Of a stretch of DNA of 64,000 nt, positions 60,918 to 64,000 are shown piece after piece; position 1 is the stretch's first letter, and every line of letters begins with the position of its first letter. This stretch comes from Bacteroidaceae bacterium (GTDB lineage: Bacteria; Bacteroidota; Bacteroidia; Bacteroidales; Bacteroidaceae). The notes under the pieces were generated by a model. That model had not been told where the DNA came from. It ran no database searches and worked only from the letters and a program-made list of their open reading frames with translations. The position numbers were made by a program, and so were the translations under genes. Where the stretch lies: contig JAFWXX010000015.1 in assembly GCA_017522915.1 (NCBI GenBank), positions 1 through 64,000 of the forward strand, read 5' to 3'.

Positions 60918-62192
60918 ATGAGTCAGCAAAAGAAACAATGGGGAGCTATCATCGTCATGATCGCGCTCTTCGCAATGATTGCCTTCGTGACAAACCTATG
61001 CTCACCTATGGCAAACATCATCAAGGCACAGGGTGACATTCCGGAAGTGCTTGCACAGATCGGCAACTACGGCAACTTCGTGGCTTACCTCGTTATGGGT
61101 ATTCCTGCAGGTATGCTCATTGCAAAGTTCGGTTACAAGAAGACCGCGCTTATCGGTTTGACAGTAGGTATCATCGGTATCCTTGTACAGTGGTTCAGCG
61201 GCATGCTCGATGCTAAGGAGAGTCTCGGTCTCGTATTCGGCGTTTACCTTGTAGGTGCATTCATCGCAGGTTTCTGCATGTGTATCCTCAACTGCGTTGT
61301 TAACCCGATGCTTAACCTCCTCGGCGGTGGCGGCAACAGCGGTAACCAGCTTATCCAGCTCGGCGGTGTGTTCAACTCATCTGCAGCCGTAGCCGTTTAC
61401 ATCATCATGGGTGCTCTCATCGGTGAGATTTCTAAGGACACAGCTATTTCTGACGCAACTCCCGCATTGATGATTGCCCTTGCAATCTTCGTTATTGCAT
61501 TCGTTGTAATCCTCTTCACAAAGATCGAAGAGCCGGAGCAGGCTCCTGTTGAGGTAAGCCTCATCAAGGGTGCGCTGAAGTACCGTCACTTCACACTCGG
61601 TATCCTTGCAATCTTCCTTTACATGGGTATTGAGGTAGGCGTTCCAACATACGTTAACATGTACCTCGTGAACACACCGGAACTCGGTATCTCAGCTGCA
61701 ACCGCAGGCCTTATCGTTGCCGTTTACTGGTTCATGATGCTCATCGGCCGTTTTGTCGGTGCAAGTATCGGCAGCAAGGTTTCAAGCCGTGCCATGATTA
61801 CAACAGTTTCTATCGCAACACTGATACTCGTTGCATTCGGTATGTTCTCTGACCCTGCTTCAACAGTTGAGGTTCCCGGTATCGACTGGGGTACATTGAC
61901 ACTTATCTGGGCTGAGGTTCCTGTAGGCATCTTCGCATTCCTGCTCGTGGGTCTCTGCACATCAGTTATGTGGGGCGGTATCTTCAACATGGCTGTCGAG
62001 GGTCTCGGCAAGTACACAGCCGTTGCTTCAGGTATCTTCATGACAATGGTATTCGGTTGCGCCGTAATGCTCGCAATCCAGGCACAGGTTGCAGAAATGA
62101 CAGACTACATGACAAGCTACTGGGTTGTAATGTTCTGCGCTGCATACATCCTCTTCTATGCTCTCATCGGTTCAAAGCCTGCAAAGAAGTAA
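60918..62192 (+). CDS. MFS sugar permease (FucP/GluP-type glucose/galactose transporter)
   Basis: A 424-residue, 12-helix inner-membrane sugar/proton symporter of the fucose-galactose-glucose family. Family features: GIPAGMLIAKFGYKKTALIG between helices 2 and 3, NCVVNPMLNLLGGGGNSGNQ in helix 4-5 (FucP-like NPxxxxLG) and MYLVNTPELGISAATAGLIV later. It lies between galM and galK (gaps of 42 and 45 bases), so galactose is the probable substrate. Its many GGT and CTC codons suggest high expression compared with neighbouring genes. Confidence 0.92.
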   Translation: MSQQKKQWGAIIVMIALFAMIAFVTNLCSPMANIIKAQGDIPEVLAQIGNYGNFVAYLVMGIPAGMLIAKFGYKKTALIGLTVGIIGILVQWFSGMLDAKESLGLVFGVYLVGAFIAGFCMCILNCVVNPMLNLLGGGGNSGNQLIQLGGVFNSSAAVAVYIIMGALIGEISKDTAISDATPALMIALAIFVIAFVVILFTKIEEPEQAPVEVSLIKGALKYRHFTLGILAIFLYMGIEVGVPTYVNMYLVNTPELGISAATAGLIVAVYWFMMLIGRFVGASIGSKVSSRAMITTVSIATLILVAFGMFSDPASTVEVPGIDWGTLTLIWAEVPVGIFAFLLVGLCTSVMWGGIFNMAVEGLGKYTAVASGIFMTMVFGCAVMLAIQAQVAEMTDYMTSYWVVMFCAAYILFYALIGSKPAKK

Positions 62193-62238
62193 CCAACACG
62201 AAATATAATATTTGTTCAACTACTAAATATTTAAAACT

Positions 62239-63393
62239 ATGGATATAGAATTTGTAAGAAGCCGTTTCATCAAACACTTCGATGGTACAACAGGAAGCAT
62301 CTATGCATCACCGGGCCGTATCAACCTCATCGGTGAGCACACCGACTACAACAACGGTTTTGTATTCCCTGGCGCTGTAAACAAAGGCATTATGGCAGAA
62401 ATCAAGCCAAACGGTACAGACAAGGTTTGCGCATACTCTATCGACGAGAAGGACTATGTTGAGTTCGGTCTGAAGGAAGAGGATGCTCCACGCGCTTCTT
62501 GGGCAAAGTATATCTTCGGTGTATGCCGCGAGATGATCAAGCGTGGCGTTGATGTAAAGGGTTTCAACACAGCATTTGCAGGTGATGTACCCCTCGGCGC
62601 AGGAATGTCTTCTTCAGCAGCATTGGAGAGCACATTCGCTTATGCACTCAACGACCTCTTCGGCGACAACAAGATAGACAAGTTCGAGCTTGCTAAGGTC
62701 GGTCAGGCTACAGAGCACAACTATGTAGGTGTCAACTGCGGTATCATGGACCAGTTCGCAAGCGTATTCGGCAAGGCTGGCAGCCTTATCCGTCTCGACT
62801 GCCGTTCTTTGGAGTACCAGTACTTCCCGTTCAAGCCACAGGGCTACAAGCTCGTTCTCTTGAACACATGCGTTAAGCACGAACTTGTAGGTTCACCTTA
62901 CAACGAGCGTCGTTTGAGCTGTGAGCGCGTAGCTGAGGTTATCAAGGCTAAGCACCCTGAGGTTGAGTCTTTGCGCGACGCAAACTTCGAGATGCTCGAA
63001 GAGGTTAAGGCAGAGCTTAAACCAGAGGATTACAACCGCGCCAAGTATGTTATCGGTGAGGTAGTTCGCGTACTCGATGTATGTGACGCTCTTGAGGCCG
63101 GTGACTATGAGACTGTCGGCAAGAAGATGTATGAGACACACTTCGGTTTGAGCAAGGACTACGAGGTAAGCTGCGAGGAGCTCGACTTCCTTGTTGACGT
63201 TGCTATCGACTGCGGTGTTACCGGTTCACGCATGATGGGCGGTGGCTTCGGCGGCTGTACAATCAACCTTGTTAAGGAGGAACTATACGAAGTCTTCATC
63301 GGCGAGGCTGAAAAGCGTTACAACGAGAAGTACGGCAAGTCACCTAAGGTATATGACGTAGTAATCGGTGACGGTTCACGCAAGATTTGCTAA
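62239..63393 (+). CDS. galK: Galactokinase
   Basis: A 384-residue GHMP kinase that phosphorylates alpha-galactose at C1, entry to the Leloir pathway. The galactokinase signature SPGRINLIGEHTDYNNGFVF is at about residues 24-44, the ATP-binding VPLGAGMSSSAALESTFAY near 118 and GSRMMGGGFGGCTINLV near 335. Length is normal. Last gene of the galM operon; galT and galE are not in the window. Codon use resembles the preceding transporter. Confidence 0.97.
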   Translation: MDIEFVRSRFIKHFDGTTGSIYASPGRINLIGEHTDYNNGFVFPGAVNKGIMAEIKPNGTDKVCAYSIDEKDYVEFGLKEEDAPRASWAKYIFGVCREMIKRGVDVKGFNTAFAGDVPLGAGMSSSAALESTFAYALNDLFGDNKIDKFELAKVGQATEHNYVGVNCGIMDQFASVFGKAGSLIRLDCRSLEYQYFPFKPQGYKLVLLNTCVKHELVGSPYNERRLSCERVAEVIKAKHPEVESLRDANFEMLEEVKAELKPEDYNRAKYVIGEVVRVLDVCDALEAGDYETVGKKMYETHFGLSKDYEVSCEELDFLVDVAIDCGVTGSRMMGGGFGGCTINLVKEELYEVFIGEAEKRYNEKYGKSPKVYDVVIGDGSRKIC

Positions 63394-63403
63394 TATCAGC
63401 AAC

Positions 63404-63449
63404 ATAAATGAAAAAGGTGTCAGCGAAAACTGACACCTTTTTCATTTAT
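63404..63449. terminator. Bidirectional terminator between galK and tex
   Basis: Perfect 20-base inverted repeat (63404-63423 and 63430-63449) with loop CGAAAA and core AAAAAGGTGTCAG, between convergent genes. Confidence 0.92.
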
Positions 63450-63472
63450 ATCCCTCAAGAGCCTCATACCGC

Positions 63473-64000
63473 TTACACTCCACGCATGGAAAGGGAAATG
63501 CGCCTTCTTTTCAAATCGACCTCTACTACCCTGACCATTACCTGCTGACCAAGCTTTACTACATCATTGGGCGATGACACGAACTTGTCGGCAAGCTGTG
63601 ATATGTGGACAAGACCGTCCTGATGAACACCTATGTTCACAAAAGCTCCGAATGCCGTTATATTGGAAACTATCCCAGGAAGAACCATCCCTTCGCGCAA
63701 ATCCTCAAGTTCATGCACGTTAGGGTCAAAGGAAAAAGCCTTTGCCTGTTCACGAGGGTCAAGACCACGCTTGTTAAGCGAATCCATTATATCGGTAAGC
63801 GTGGGCATGCCCACCTTTTCGGTAACATAGTTCTGCAACCGGACCTTTTTGCGCAATTCGGTATCGGAAATGAACTGTTCAAGAGAAACATTCATATCCT
63901 TTGCCATTTTCACCACAATACCATACGATTCGGGATGAACAGCTGTATTGTCAAGAGGCTCGTCACCGCCTACGACACGCAGGAATCCGGCCGACTGTTC
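63473..64000 (-). CDS. tex: Tex-family RNA-binding protein, 3' part only
   Basis: The 175 C-terminal codons of a gene that continues beyond the window edge. The visible part holds the last helix-hairpin-helix region (AGFLRVVGGDEPLDNTAVHP), a short helical section and a complete S1 RNA-binding domain (about the last 75 residues: LREGMVLPGIVSNITAFGAF, VNIGVHQDGLVHISQLADKF), ending RRRISLSMRGV, as in Tex/YhgF proteins. Tex is a conserved nucleic-acid-binding factor linked to transcription and RNA processing. Its start is outside the window. Confidence 0.93.
   Translation of the reverse strand, partial: EQSAGFLRVVGGDEPLDNTAVHPESYGIVVKMAKDMNVSLEQFISDTELRKKVRLQNYVTEKVGMPTLTDIMDSLNKRGLDPREQAKAFSFDPNVHELEDLREGMVLPGIVSNITAFGAFVNIGVHQDGLVHISQLADKFVSSPNDVVKLGQQVMVRVVEVDLKRRRISLSMRGV

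Noticed and set aside
1-64000. tRNA or rRNA genes, CRISPR repeats and intact insertion sequences
   Set aside because: Intergenic regions were read on both strands; no cloverleaf T-loop sequence, regular spacer array or transposase was seen.

Overview
The window reads as chromosomal DNA of a gut-type Bacteroidota bacterium, order Bacteroidales. The evidence is a set of family-typical genes (DUF4252, a long PurF-like amidotransferase next to carB, FKBP lipoproteins, GH20/GH29/GH95 exo-glycosidases, an S-type sulfatase, a BspA-like LRR protein) and Bacteroidetes-type promoters (TTG, about 20 nt, TAnnTTTG or TAnnTTCG) with weak Shine-Dalgarno sites. The code is standard and most of the window is housekeeping DNA. 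I saw no tRNA, rRNA, CRISPR array, intact transposon or SusC/SusD pair.

Layout. 1-1.6 kb: accessory remnant with an orphan membrane protein, an AbiE-type antitoxin-like gene (DUF6088) and the gutted remains of its AbiEii partner. 1.7-2.7 kb: panE. 2.9-8.0 kb (-): tight six-gene operon built around an ECF sigma factor, a membrane anti-sigma candidate, DUF4252 and a BspA-like LRR protein. 8.0-8.6 kb: array of 63-bp hairpin repeats. 8.6-14.7 kb (-): MORN-repeat protein, YhcH-like protein, GlgB, membrane protein, MFS carrier. 14.9-19.3 kb (-): M16-like protein lacking its zinc motif, KdsB, class A PBP. 19.5-22.2 kb (+): pyrB-pyrI, flavin reductase, beta-barrel protein. 22.2-23.5 kb (-): glyA. 23.7-28.9 kb (+): small membrane ORF with an in-frame TGA, FKBP isomerase, two GH20 hexosaminidases. 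29-34.2 kb (-): GH95 fucosidase, flavodoxin-like protein, lipoprotein nitroreductase. 34.4-39.7 kb (-): carB and a PurF-like gene preceded by a leader with a small ORF and a terminator. 39.8-43.0 kb (+): AmpG-like permease, amino-sugar kinase, second FKBP lipoprotein. 43.1-50.2 kb (-): NahK-like kinase, WG-repeat lipoprotein, GEVED-type secreted protein with a GH29 fucosidase. 50.4-56.3 kb (-): MH-clan peptidase, YigZ, serC; DEAD-box helicase and S-type sulfatase. 56.5-59.6 kb (+): grpE-dnaJ-folC. 59.8-63.4 kb (+): galM, sugar MFS, galK. The right edge (-) holds the 3' end of tex.

How the genes fit together. Fucosidases, beta-hexosaminidases and a sulfatase would trim sulfated, fucosylated host-type glycans. 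The released sugars can be handled by the galM/transporter/galK operon, the NahK-like 1-kinase and the BadF-type amino-sugar kinase. The AmpG-like carrier beside that kinase suggests recovery of cell-wall sugars. These links are inferred from families and neighbourhood.

Less expected features worth following: the hairpin array, the AbiEii internal deletion, the PurF-like leader, the TGA-interrupted small membrane ORF, the missing carA, and an inverted repeat over the grpE promoter.
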